A stretch of DNA of 64,000 nucleotides, taken from Mucilaginibacter frigoritolerans. Lineage in GTDB: Bacteria > Bacteroidota > Bacteroidia > Sphingobacteriales > Sphingobacteriaceae. The notes under the pieces were generated by a model. That model had not been told where the DNA came from. It searched no databases and was given only the letters and a program-made list of their open reading frames with translations. Below, in pieces: positions 17,569 through 25,688 of this stretch (positions are counted from its first letter, which is position 1; every line of letters begins with the position of its first letter). The translations under genes were made by a program, and so were the position numbers. The DNA lies in the NCBI RefSeq assembly GCF_007830615.1, contig NZ_VLLI01000001.1, positions 124,001 to 188,000 on the forward strand. Direction: 5' to 3'.

Positions 17569-18367
17569 AAAAACCACAGCATACATAAAAAGCCGGATAG
17601 GCGATTTTGAACCTGAAGTAGGAATTATATTAGGAACAGGTCTTGGGGGCCTGGTACGTGAAATTGAAGTTGAAAAACAATTGATGTACTCCAATATTCC
17701 TGATTTTCCGATCTCCACATTGGAATTTCACTCGGGTAAACTGATTTTCGGAATGCTGGCTGGTAAAAAAGTAGTGGCTATGCAGGGCAGACTTCATTAT
17801 TATGAAGGTTATAGCATGCAACAGATTACGTTTCCGGTAAGAGTTTTGAAAATGCTGGGTATAAAAACGCTATTTGTATCAAACGCAAGCGGATCATTAA
17901 ATCCTGATTTTAAAAAGGGTGATTTGATGATAATTGAAGATCATATCAATTTGCAACCTCATAACCCGCTGATTGGGAGAAACGAAGAGGCTCTTGGTCC
18001 GCGCTTTCCGGATATGAGTGAGCCTTATAAACGCGTGCTGACAGCTAAAGCACTAGAAATTGCAAAGGCAAACAATATAATATGCCACAAGGGAGTTTAT
18101 GTTGCTGTTACAGGTCCTAACCTTGAAACCAAAGCTGAATATAAATATTTGCGGATAATAGGTGGTGATGCTGTTGGGATGAGTACCGTTCCGGAAGTGA
18201 TTGTGGCGAACCATATGGGCTTACCCGTATTTGCAATATCCGTATTAACGGATGAGGGTTTTGGAGAGGTATTAACCCCTGTTTCTGTAGAGGAAATATT
18301 GGCTGTGGCTGCTGAAGCCGAGCCTAAAATGACAATGATACTTAAAGAATTGATAGCCGGTTTTTAA
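17552..18367 (+). CDS. punA: Purine nucleoside phosphorylase (PNP type I)
   Basis: 271 residues from the ATG at 17552, which overlaps lpxK by 17 bp. An alternative TTG at 17546 would add only two residues. Trimeric PNP signatures: GIILGTGLGGL at the N terminus, HSGKL, the QGRLHYYEGYSMQQITFPVR block, VSNASGSLNP and TGPNLETKAEY near the purine site. It splits inosine or guanosine with phosphate in purine salvage. The downstream porin gene starts at the stop codon (TAATG), so the three genes are translationally coupled. Confidence 0.92.
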   Translation: MLESIEKTTAYIKSRIGDFEPEVGIILGTGLGGLVREIEVEKQLMYSNIPDFPISTLEFHSGKLIFGMLAGKKVVAMQGRLHYYEGYSMQQITFPVRVLKMLGIKTLFVSNASGSLNPDFKKGDLMIIEDHINLQPHNPLIGRNEEALGPRFPDMSEPYKRVLTAKALEIAKANNIICHKGVYVAVTGPNLETKAEYKYLRIIGGDAVGMSTVPEVIVANHMGLPVFAISVLTDEGFGEVLTPVSVEEILAVAAEAEPKMTMILKELIAGF

Positions 18368-20448
18368 TGCCTGACAAAATAAAATACTTACTGATTATAT
18401 TGTTCTGTGTTTTTACACAGGCAGTTTTTGCGCAATCATCTTCCAATTCTAATGGTCAATATAGTACTTCGGGGCAAAAGCCTAATTTAAGGGATACAAC
18501 CACCCAAAAGGTACTTACTGCCGATCAGGAGCTGGATTCATTGAGGAAGAAGCAGGATAAGAAAAAAGATACTGTTGTATTTAACTCAAAATTTATAAGG
18601 GTAACTAATGAAAGGTTATTGAGAGACAGCACACAATTGCTGCGCTTGGATACTGGCATTATAAATTTTGAAAATTATGGAGCACTTAGTCAGCCCAGGA
18701 GCCCTAAAATAGGTTTGGGCAACTTAGGTTTGGATGAACGGGATTTATTATTTACACCATCGCGTACCATTGGATTTGATGCGGGTTTGCATACATTGGA
18801 TGCTTATCTGTTGAATCCTGAAGATATTAATTATTATCGCGCCCGTGTTGGTTATACCAATATGTATGGTGGTTTAACAGATCAGATATTTAAATTATTA
18901 CATACCCAAAATGTCAACCCACGGTTAAACGTTGGTTTTAATCTTAATTTTATTGGTTCGCATGGAACTTATAGTCAGCAACTGTTATTACAAAATGTTA
19001 GTGATGTAAATGCGGGCGCCTTTGCATGGTACGAATCAAAAAACAAACGATATAACCTGTTAGCCAATTTACTTTATAATAATTTAAAAGCTCCCGAAAC
19101 TGGTTCCATTCAAAATGACTCTATCTTTAAAACCGGGTCAATCGACAAAACATCAGAGCCCGTACGTTTGGCCAGTACCTATGAAAACTGGAAACAAGCT
19201 GGACTTTATGTAAAACAGTTTTATTACATAGGCAGGATAGACAGTACCAAAAAAGGATCGGGTAATGAAAATATATTGCCCACCCAGCGTGTTAGCTATA
19301 CCCTTAATTATAATACCCGCAAGTATAATTTTTTACAAAACGAGGCTGATACTTATAATGTATTCCCCGATTATTATTATGCATCCAATTACTCGCGCGA
19401 TTCGCTCACGGTGCAGCATGTGCAAAATGAATTTTCCTATAGTTTTTACCTCCGGAGTAAATCGGTAAAGTTTGTTAAAAATGAAGTAAAGCTTGATTTA
19501 GGTTTGGCTGAAGACTATTATCATTATACCCAATACGTTGCTGATACTGCATTAAATCAATATGGTAATAAGGTTATTCAGTCCACAAAGGTTCAGGATG
19601 CTTCCTTTCAGGATATTACGCTTAAGGCAAAGTTTAGTTACAAGTTTAGTGACAAAATAGGTTTGGAAGGCGATTTTCAACAAATTGCCCAGGGCAGGGA
19701 TGCCGGCGATTTTTTGTACGATGCCAAAGTTTTACTCGCTGGCGGCCAAAAGGCAGGCCGAATAATATTTGAAGGATACACACAAAGCAGCTCGCCTCCA
19801 TTAGTGTATACTGATTGGATATCAAACCACTTTATATTTCACGATAAATTCAACAATCAAAAAACTAATAGTGTATCCTTTCACTACATTAATGATTTAT
19901 TGAAATTGGATTTGAAAGCTGAATACTTTTTGATAAATGATTACCTGTATTTTGCATCGCAACCTAATGGAATTGATGCAACACCAACCCAATTAAATTC
20001 TGATATCAATCTGCTTAAAGTTAGTTTAGGCAAAAGTATAGCCTGGCGCAGATGGCACCTGGATGAATTTTTAGTTTATCAAAAAACAGATTATCAGGCA
20101 ACTTTGCGTACGCCTCAATTTTATAGCTACACCAGTTTGTATTATAAAATGTTCCTGTTTCACGTACTATATTCAAATCTGGGTATAGATGTGCGTTATA
20201 ATTCGGAATATGTGGCTCCTTCATACGCGGTTGGTTTAGGGCAATTTTACAACGGTGCAAATGTTACCTTCTCTTCATATCCGATAGCAAGTGTCTTTTT
20301 TAAAGCCACTTTGCAGCGCACCAACTTTTTTATTATGTATGATTATGCCAATCAGGGATTGTTTAGCCCCGGATTTTATAATGTAAACCGTTATCCCCAG
20401 ATGGATCACTTGCTTAAAATAGGAGTGTCCTGGTCATTCTATAATTAA
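18367..20448 (+). CDS. Putative porin (Bacteroidota outer-membrane barrel)
   Basis: 693 residues with a signal peptide ending near VFAQS. A Ser/Gln-rich and Lys-rich linker (SLRKKQDKKKDT) is followed by repeated amphipathic strands. GFDAGLHTLDAYLLNPEDIN and YRARVGYTNMYGG look like the conserved N-terminal block of the Bacteroidota putative-porin family (PF14121-like). The C terminus ends in an aromatic strand (LLKIGVSWSFYN). The ATG overlaps the stop of the phosphorylase gene by one base, so it belongs to the lpxK operon. The transported substrate is unknown. Confidence 0.78.
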   Translation: MPDKIKYLLIILFCVFTQAVFAQSSSNSNGQYSTSGQKPNLRDTTTQKVLTADQELDSLRKKQDKKKDTVVFNSKFIRVTNERLLRDSTQLLRLDTGIINFENYGALSQPRSPKIGLGNLGLDERDLLFTPSRTIGFDAGLHTLDAYLLNPEDINYYRARVGYTNMYGGLTDQIFKLLHTQNVNPRLNVGFNLNFIGSHGTYSQQLLLQNVSDVNAGAFAWYESKNKRYNLLANLLYNNLKAPETGSIQNDSIFKTGSIDKTSEPVRLASTYENWKQAGLYVKQFYYIGRIDSTKKGSGNENILPTQRVSYTLNYNTRKYNFLQNEADTYNVFPDYYYASNYSRDSLTVQHVQNEFSYSFYLRSKSVKFVKNEVKLDLGLAEDYYHYTQYVADTALNQYGNKVIQSTKVQDASFQDITLKAKFSYKFSDKIGLEGDFQQIAQGRDAGDFLYDAKVLLAGGQKAGRIIFEGYTQSSSPPLVYTDWISNHFIFHDKFNNQKTNSVSFHYINDLLKLDLKAEYFLINDYLYFASQPNGIDATPTQLNSDINLLKVSLGKSIAWRRWHLDEFLVYQKTDYQATLRTPQFYSYTSLYYKMFLFHVLYSNLGIDVRYNSEYVAPSYAVGLGQFYNGANVTFSSYPIASVFFKATLQRTNFFIMYDYANQGLFSPGFYNVNRYPQMDHLLKIGVSWSFYN

Positions 20449-20449
20449 G

Positions 20450-20516
20450 ACCCCCTAACCCCCTGAAGGGGGAACTTGAAAATCGACTCCCCTTCAGGGA
20501 GCTGGAGGTTAGGTTT
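20450..20516. repeat. GC-rich palindromic element, diverged copy
   Basis: ACCCCCTAACCCCCTGAAGG and, 20 bp further, CCCTTCAGGGAGCTGGAGG form imperfect inverted arms between the porin stop and the stop of the convergent gene at 20509. It resembles the CCCC...TAA...CCCC/GGGG end structure of the elements at 35760, 39893 and 53783 and in leuS, but has diverged. The arm enters the last codons of the convergent gene. Confidence 0.6.
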
Positions 20517-21783
20517 TCTGTTTCTTCTTTCTTGCAGCAGGGAAAAGTACGTTATTTAAGATCAGCCTGTATCCGGGCGAGTTAGGGTGCAGCTTTAAAT
20601 CAGTTGGCGGATCGCCTACAATGTGCTGATAATCTTCCGGATCATGGCCGCCGTAAAAGGTCCATTGCCCCTTGCCATATTCGCCATGAATGTAACGCGC
20701 TTCATTGTTTGATTTCATTTCGCCCATTATGGTTACTCCGGGTTTAAGCAACTTTTTATTAAAGGCAGTGGTTAATCCCATAAAACCCTTTATTACTTTA
20801 TCGTGATTCTGTGTTAGCATGCTGGGCACTACATCCCACTTGGCCGAAAAATCAAACAAAGTAAAAAAGTCTTGTGTGCGGTCAACCTGGCGGGTTGAAG
20901 TTACATCAATATTGCTAAACTGGTGCGAAAGTGGGTTCATATCCAATGTGAAATTCTGGAAAGCAAAGGTCTGGCTGAAATCCAGTTTTGATTGCGCTTC
21001 AGGGTCGGCAGCATCTCCATCAAACATCGCCTCGCAAATGTCTGTATTGGCAGCAGCCAAGGCTATATCAAAGGTATCGGTACCCGAGCACATAGCAAAT
21101 AGGAACCCTCCTCCGGCACAAAAATCACGGATATTTTGGGCAACGGCCAGCTTCATTTGCGATACCTTTTTAAACCCCAGTTTATGAGCCGTAGCTTCCT
21201 GTATCTTCACATCATCGTTATACCATTGCGCGTACCTGAAAGCGCCATAAAATTTACTGTACTGGCCTGTAAAATCTTCGTGATGCAGGTGCAGCCAATC
21301 GTATTTAGGTAAATCGCCCCGTATTACTTCTTCATCATAAACCACATCATACGGGATCTCGGCATACTTTAAAACCAGCGTGACGGCGTCATCCCATGGA
21401 AGTTTGTTTTTGGGTGAGTAAACGGCCATTTTAGGCGCTTTTTCCAGCTTTACAATATCCATATTTACAGAAGGGTCGCTCACTTCGGTAACAATCTCAT
21501 TTACCTTGGCATCGGCTAAAACCTCATAGCTTACGCCACGGATTTTGCATTCATCCTCAATCTTTTTATCGTAGTTCATCATAAAGCTGCCACCGCGATA
21601 GTTAAGCAGCCAGTTTACTTCTTCGCCGTTTTTTAAAACCCAGAAGGCAATTCCGTACGATTTTAAATGATCTTTCTGTTCTTCATCCATAGGGATTAAT
21701 ATGGATGCTGCCCTTGTAATAAAGGGTAAAAGGTAAATAGCGAAAGCTAAAAGGTATTTTATTTTTGTTTTACTGATGATCAC
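20509..21783 (-). CDS. Exported protein of the Bacteroidota 'asparagine synthetase B' type
   Basis: About 424 residues if started at the GTG at 21783, which yields a signal peptide (IISKTKIKYLLAFAIYLLPF...RAAS) followed by ILIPMDEEQKDHLKSYGIAF. The first in-frame ATG upstream (21948) would give an implausible leader running past the divergent promoter. This family is commonly labelled asparagine synthetase B, yet no P-loop pyrophosphatase (SGGxDS) motif or N-terminal Cys glutaminase is visible, so that name looks doubtful. A GGGFLFAMCSGTDTFD segment resembles a class I amidotransferase-like elbow. Its real activity is unknown. Confidence 0.65.
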   Translation of the reverse strand: MIISKTKIKYLLAFAIYLLPFITRAASILIPMDEEQKDHLKSYGIAFWVLKNGEEVNWLLNYRGGSFMMNYDKKIEDECKIRGVSYEVLADAKVNEIVTEVSDPSVNMDIVKLEKAPKMAVYSPKNKLPWDDAVTLVLKYAEIPYDVVYDEEVIRGDLPKYDWLHLHHEDFTGQYSKFYGAFRYAQWYNDDVKIQEATAHKLGFKKVSQMKLAVAQNIRDFCAGGGFLFAMCSGTDTFDIALAAANTDICEAMFDGDAADPEAQSKLDFSQTFAFQNFTLDMNPLSHQFSNIDVTSTRQVDRTQDFFTLFDFSAKWDVVPSMLTQNHDKVIKGFMGLTTAFNKKLLKPGVTIMGEMKSNNEARYIHGEYGKGQWTFYGGHDPEDYQHIVGDPPTDLKLHPNSPGYRLILNNVLFPAARKKKQKT

Positions 21784-21877
21784 TTTTTGGGCAACTACAT
21801 TTATCCAAATGTAACGAATAATTGAATAGGGTATTATGTAATAGTTTTGATTGATAACTAACCTTTTGCCTTTCACC

Positions 21878-21907
21878 TTTATCCTTTCTGCTTTTTTGTT
21901 ACCTTTG
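21878..21907 (+). promoter_or_regulatory. Bacteroidota-type promoter for the cyclophilin gene
   Basis: TTTA at 21878-21881, an 18-bp spacer, then TACCTTTG at 21900-21907, matching the TTTG / TAnnTTTG consensus of the Bacteroidota primary sigma factor. The start codon follows 21 bp later at 21929, supporting that short start. Confidence 0.5.
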
Positions 21908-21928
21908 CTCTCTATTTTAAAAAAAGAA

Positions 21929-22366
21929 ATGAGCAAAGCAATTATCAAAACTGAAAAGGGCGATATGACCGTAGAATTTTACGATAAGGATGCCCCAAAT
22001 ACCGTTGCTAACTTTAAAAAATTAGCAAGTTCTGGCTTCTATAATAATGTAATTTTTCACCGTGTTATCCCTAATTTCATGATTCAGGGTGGCGATCCAA
22101 CCGGTACAGGTGCTGGTGGCCCGGGTTACAAAATTGATTGTGAATTAACCGGCGAAAACCAATACCATGATCGTGGTGTGCTTTCAATGGCTCACGCTGG
22201 CCGTAATACTGGTGGCTCACAGTTCTTTATCTGCCATAGCAGAGCCAATACCGCACATTTAGACAGAAATCATACCGTATTTGGTAAGGTAGTTGAAAAT
22301 GTTGACGTAGTGGATGATATCCGCCAGGGCGATAAAATATTGAGCATTGAGGTAATTGAAGACTAA
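21929..22366 (+). CDS. Peptidyl-prolyl cis-trans isomerase (cyclophilin)
   Basis: 145 residues from the ATG at 21929 (MSKAIIKTEKGDMTVEFYDK). An upstream in-frame ATG at 21851 would place the promoter inside the gene and is rejected. Cyclophilin signatures: FHRVIPNFMIQGGDPTGTG near 47-65, and the block SMAHAGRNTGGSQFFICHS, with the catalytic Arg, Phe, Gln and Trp/His positions typical of small bacterial PpiB proteins. No signal peptide, so cytoplasmic. It accelerates proline isomerisation during folding. Confidence 0.92.
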   Translation: MSKAIIKTEKGDMTVEFYDKDAPNTVANFKKLASSGFYNNVIFHRVIPNFMIQGGDPTGTGAGGPGYKIDCELTGENQYHDRGVLSMAHAGRNTGGSQFFICHSRANTAHLDRNHTVFGKVVENVDVVDDIRQGDKILSIEVIED

Positions 22367-22381
22367 ATAGTTAAGGGTACA

Positions 22382-22410
22382 GCAGTGAACGGTAATTCTC
22401 TCTTCACTGC
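22382..22410 (+). terminator. Hairpin after the cyclophilin gene
   Basis: GCAGTGAA (22382-22389) and TTCACTGC (22403-22410) form an 8-bp stem 16 bp past the stop codon. The T tract after it is weak (TTTGCC), so termination may be partial. Confidence 0.4.
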
Positions 22411-22437
22411 TTTGCCTTCGCCATAAAACAAAACAGG

Positions 22438-22950
22438 ATGAATTTATTAGGAATTGTTGCCGTATCAGGAAAACCAGGATTATGGAGAGCATTGGCTCAA
22501 AATAAAACCGGCTATATTTTAGAGAGCCTTGATGCGCAAAAAACTAAACTGGTAGCAAATATCTCTACCGCTAAACTGGCTGCGCTAAACGAGATTACCA
22601 TTTTTGGTTTAGAAGAAGATATTAAGCTGTTAGACGTATTTGAAAAAATGAAGAATGCTTCATCTGTACCTGATACAAAAGCAGACGGTAAGAAAATGCG
22701 CGAATTTTTCAGAGAAATAGCGCCGGATCATGATGAAGAGAAAGTGTATGCCTCTGATATGAAAAAAATTATCAGCTGGTACCAGGTACTGAAAGATCTT
22801 CCTTTATTTAATGAAGATGAGCCTGTTGCTGCTGAAGAGCCTGCCGTAACCGAAGAGCCTGTAAAGGTTGCTGAAACTGTTGAAGCCGAAGCCACCGCTG
22901 AAAAGCCTAAAGCGAAAGCTAAAAAGCCAGCCGCTAAAAAAGCTGAATAG
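22438..22950 (+). CDS. DUF5606 family protein
   Basis: 170 residues. MNLLGIVAVSGKPGLWRALA, SLDAQKTKLVANISTAKLAA and the short helical region around KKMREFFREIAPDHDEEKVY match the DUF5606 pattern known from Bacteroidota. The last 50 residues are Ala/Glu/Lys/Pro-rich (EEPAVTEEPVKVAETVEAEA, ending KAKKPAAKKAE), a disordered charged tail. No signal peptide. Function unknown. It lies 70 bp after the cyclophilin gene on the same strand. Confidence 0.8.
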   Translation: MNLLGIVAVSGKPGLWRALAQNKTGYILESLDAQKTKLVANISTAKLAALNEITIFGLEEDIKLLDVFEKMKNASSVPDTKADGKKMREFFREIAPDHDEEKVYASDMKKIISWYQVLKDLPLFNEDEPVAAEEPAVTEEPVKVAETVEAEATAEKPKAKAKKPAAKKAE

Positions 22951-22966
22951 TATTATCACTATCACC

Positions 22967-23033
22967 ACGCGTTGTTGCGAGGTACTAAGCAATCTCTAAA
23001 CTATACAGATCAAATAAGTTTAGAGGTTGCTTT
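22967..23033. repeat. Degenerate copy of the CGTCATTGCGAGG palindrome
   Basis: CGCGTTGTTGCGAGGTACTA then AGCAATCTCTAAACT and, further on, AGTTTAGAGGTTGCTT. It keeps the core of the 13605-13699 palindrome (TTGCGAGGTAC and AAGCAATCT) and a stem of about 10 bp in the middle, but the outer right arm has decayed. It lies between the DUF5606 and CDF stop codons and may act as a terminator. Confidence 0.6.
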
Positions 23034-23055
23034 TTGATTTAAACCTGTCTCCCAA

Positions 23056-23997
23056 TTAACAATCCTGCTGCTTACATTCCTCTTCCGAAAACTCGGGTTC
23101 AAAGGTGCTATGGCTAATATCCAGGTGCTCTAAACGGTGACGAAGATCGTGCTTGATGTTATCGAATGTTGAAATAAACTCTGGATCAATAACAATATGT
23201 GCGGTTAGTGCATTTTCGGTGGTGCTTAGTGCCCAAACGTGCATGTGGTGGATATCAACTACCCCCTTGGCCTTTAATAAGCTGGCCTTAATTTTATCAA
23301 GGTCCATTTCTTTGGGTACGCCATCCATTTCCAATCGCAGGCTGTCTTTAAGTAAGCTCCAGGTGCCTCTTAATATTACTATGGCTATAATTAAACTCAC
23401 AACGCTGTCAATCCAGTAATACTTGGTAAAATAAATGATGATACCTGAAATTACCACCCCGAATGATACGATGGCATCCATAGCCATGTGCATGTAAGCA
23501 CCTTTAACATTCAGGTCGGTATCTTTATCCTTAACAAATAGCCAGGCGGTAAAAGCATTAATACCAATACCAATAAATGATACCCATGCCATAGTACCAC
23601 CATCAACCTTTTCGGGTGTGATGAAACGTATTATGGCTTCGTACCCAATAAAACCTACGGAAACAAATAAAATAAGGGCGTTAAAAAAAGATACAATAAT
23701 GGTTGATCTTTTATAGCCATAGGTGTACTGACTGTTTGCGTTTACCTTGGTTAATTTAAATGCCAGTAGAGCAAGTGCCAGGCCTGCAACATCACTCAGG
23801 TTATGGCCCGCATCGGTTAACAGGGATAGGGAATGAGTGAATAACCCGGCTACCACTTCTATAACAACAAAAGCTGAGTTAAGGATAATACCTACTATAA
23901 AAGCAGTATTTAAATGATCAAGCTTAGGGGTATGATCATGGTGATGATGACCATGAGCATGTGAATGATCGTGCGAATGACTGTGACCTGATGACAT
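23056..23997 (-). CDS. Cation diffusion facilitator (Zn/Co/Cd exporter)
   Basis: 313 residues. The N terminus is a His-rich metal-binding stretch (about ten His in residues 5-21). About six membrane helices follow. Metal-site motifs are intact: DAGHNLSD at 62-69 in TM2 (Asp62, His65, Asp69) and HMAMD at 170-174 in TM5. A cytoplasmic ferredoxin-like domain with HHMHVWAL near 250 and a Cys-containing tail (EEECKQQDC) follows. Such ZitB/CzcD-type carriers exchange Zn2+ or Co2+ for protons at the inner membrane. No regulator gene is adjacent. Confidence 0.9.
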   Translation of the reverse strand: MSSGHSHSHDHSHAHGHHHHDHTPKLDHLNTAFIVGIILNSAFVVIEVVAGLFTHSLSLLTDAGHNLSDVAGLALALLAFKLTKVNANSQYTYGYKRSTIIVSFFNALILFVSVGFIGYEAIIRFITPEKVDGGTMAWVSFIGIGINAFTAWLFVKDKDTDLNVKGAYMHMAMDAIVSFGVVISGIIIYFTKYYWIDSVVSLIIAIVILRGTWSLLKDSLRLEMDGVPKEMDLDKIKASLLKAKGVVDIHHMHVWALSTTENALTAHIVIDPEFISTFDNIKHDLRHRLEHLDISHSTFEPEFSEEECKQQDC

Positions 23998-24043
23998 AGG
24001 CGCAAATTTAATTATTTACGCCAACAATAACAGTAAACCGCTA

Positions 24044-24970
24044 TTAAAAGAAGATTAGATATAAAATAAGCAGCATTAACGCATATTTAACCGCATAATA
24101 TAAGTTACGGTTATAGGCTTTAATACGTTTACCTACCAGCCTGATAGAGTATACATATCTGAACGCTTTGTTAATATTACCAGTTTTATCTTCGCCCATG
24201 TTTGGTGATACGGCTGCAGCCATAATGAACCAGCCAAAGAACTTATTCCAGGCACGGCCAAACATGGTATTAACCGGTCTCTCAATATCACAAAACAGGA
24301 TAATGCGGTCTATATCTGTTTTATTTTCAGCGTAGTGGATATAAGTCTCGTCGAAAATAACGTCCTCGCCATCTTTCCAGGCATAGCTCTGGCCATCAAC
24401 CACAATGTGGCAAAGTTCAGAGTTAGGGGTTATTAAACCCAGGTGGTAACGTAATGATCCGGCATAAGGATCGCGGTGCATCAACAACTCGCTTCCGGCA
24501 GGTAAAACAGCAAACATGGCTGCTTTAACATTAGGAATCTGCTGAAGTAAATCAATAGTTTTCGGGCAGTGTTTTTTTGCTGATGGATGAAAATCATCAT
24601 ACCATTTTAAATAAAAACGTTTCCATCCACGTCTGAAAAACGAGTTGAAACCCATGTCGTTATACTTGTCTGATCCTTTTATCAGCTCTTCGCGCTCCAA
24701 TTGTAAAGCTTCGTCGCGTATGGTTTGCCAGTTGTCTTTAAGCAGGTTTAACTGCGGAAAATGCTCCTGGCTTATGTATGGTTGATTCTCTACTCCCGAA
24801 AAGGCATACATGGGCATATTGATGGGAGCCATAAAGGTAGAGTGATCTGTAAGTTGCCTGAAAAATGGAAAGCGCACCTTGCCACGGTAATGAACTATAA
24901 CCGTTGAAATGATGAGAATATAAAATAAAATGAATTTTACCGATATTAGTTCTGTAACAATTTGATGCAT
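24044..24970 (-). CDS. Membrane-anchored aspartyl/asparaginyl beta-hydroxylase-family oxygenase (LpxO-like)
   Basis: 308 residues. One N-terminal helix (about 12-27) and one C-terminal helix (VKYALMLLILYLIFF) bracket a 2-oxoglutarate/Fe(II) oxygenase domain of the AspH type. The domain has LMHRDPYAGSLRYHLGL (His165 and Asp167) and a second iron His in YIHYAEN (about 212), with RIILFCD following as the 2-oxoglutarate Arg region. In Gram-negatives this family includes LpxO, which hydroxylates lipid A acyl chains, and ornithine-lipid hydroxylases. The two membrane anchors favour a lipid substrate over a protein one, but this is inference. Confidence 0.78.
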   Translation of the reverse strand: MHQIVTELISVKFILFYILIISTVIVHYRGKVRFPFFRQLTDHSTFMAPINMPMYAFSGVENQPYISQEHFPQLNLLKDNWQTIRDEALQLEREELIKGSDKYNDMGFNSFFRRGWKRFYLKWYDDFHPSAKKHCPKTIDLLQQIPNVKAAMFAVLPAGSELLMHRDPYAGSLRYHLGLITPNSELCHIVVDGQSYAWKDGEDVIFDETYIHYAENKTDIDRIILFCDIERPVNTMFGRAWNKFFGWFIMAAAVSPNMGEDKTGNINKAFRYVYSIRLVGKRIKAYNRNLYYAVKYALMLLILYLIFF

Positions 24971-25105
24971 GTTGCGCCTTTTTTTGCCAAAAATAGGATT
25001 ATTAAGCCTCCAATATCGTTAAATTAAGTTAATCGCTGATTTTTTTTACAAAAAGCTGACTAATAGTGGCTTTTGGTCAATGATTTTGTTGGTTATTATT
25101 TGTCT

Positions 25106-25150
25106 TGTCCGTCCGGTTTGGAGTACAGGGCAAGTGAACAGTTGCGGACG
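25106..25150. repeat. GTCCG palindromic repeat, copy 1
   Basis: TGTCCGTCCGGTTTGGAGTA at one end and GTTGCGGACG at the other, immediately downstream of the rlmH stop. It matches the 33.8-48.3 kb family in length and end sequence. Confidence 0.7.
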
Positions 25151-25154
25151 AAAA

Positions 25155-25628
25155 TTACTCGTGGTGATAAGGTTCACCCTTCATTATGGTATAAGCCCGG
25201 TATAATTGTTCAATAAAAAATAAACGCACCATTTGATGCGAAAACGTCATGGGCGATAAGGACAGCTTATCATTTGCCCGGTCATAAACGGTTTCATCAA
25301 AACCATATGGGCCGCCAACAACAAAAACCATGCTGGCTACAGAACCAACCTCCTTTTTTTGAATGTAAGCGGCAAACTTTACAGAGCTTAGTTCCATCCC
25401 TTTTTCATCAAGGAGTACCACATAATCCTGCGGTGTTATTTTTTTGAGGATCAGTTCTGCTTCTTTGGCTTTTTGTTGTTCGCGGGTTAGGGCTTTGGTG
25501 TTTTTTAATTCATCTAAATCAATGATCACTAATTTAGTATAATGCTTTAAGCGCTTAACATATTTGTCAATACCATCTTTTAAATAAGCATCTTCAGTTT
25601 TCCCAACGGTTAAAAAAGTGATCTTCAT
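25155..25628 (-). CDS. rlmH: 23S rRNA (pseudouridine1915-N3)-methyltransferase
   Basis: 157 residues, the usual RlmH length. It is a SPOUT methyltransferase with the trefoil knot visible as FVVGGPYGFDETVYDRA near 100-117 and the conserved C-terminal LSPMTFSHQMVRLFFIEQLY followed by RAYTIMKGEPYHHE. It methylates pseudouridine 1915 in helix 69 of 23S rRNA on assembled 70S ribosomes. It is divergent from the MutS-like gene with a 60-bp intergenic space that must hold both promoters. Confidence 0.95.
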   Translation of the reverse strand: MKITFLTVGKTEDAYLKDGIDKYVKRLKHYTKLVIIDLDELKNTKALTREQQKAKEAELILKKITPQDYVVLLDEKGMELSSVKFAAYIQKKEVGSVASMVFVVGGPYGFDETVYDRANDKLSLSPMTFSHQMVRLFFIEQLYRAYTIMKGEPYHHE

Positions 25629-25688
25629 GAAATAAATAAAATGTTTATTTAAAATATATCCGTTTATTTAGCCTGATTTTTATTTAAA

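Noticed and set aside
20449-20516. GC-rich palindrome as a plain terminator
   Set aside because: It lacks a T run on either strand and matches the repeat family, so it is listed as a repeat although it may still terminate transcription.
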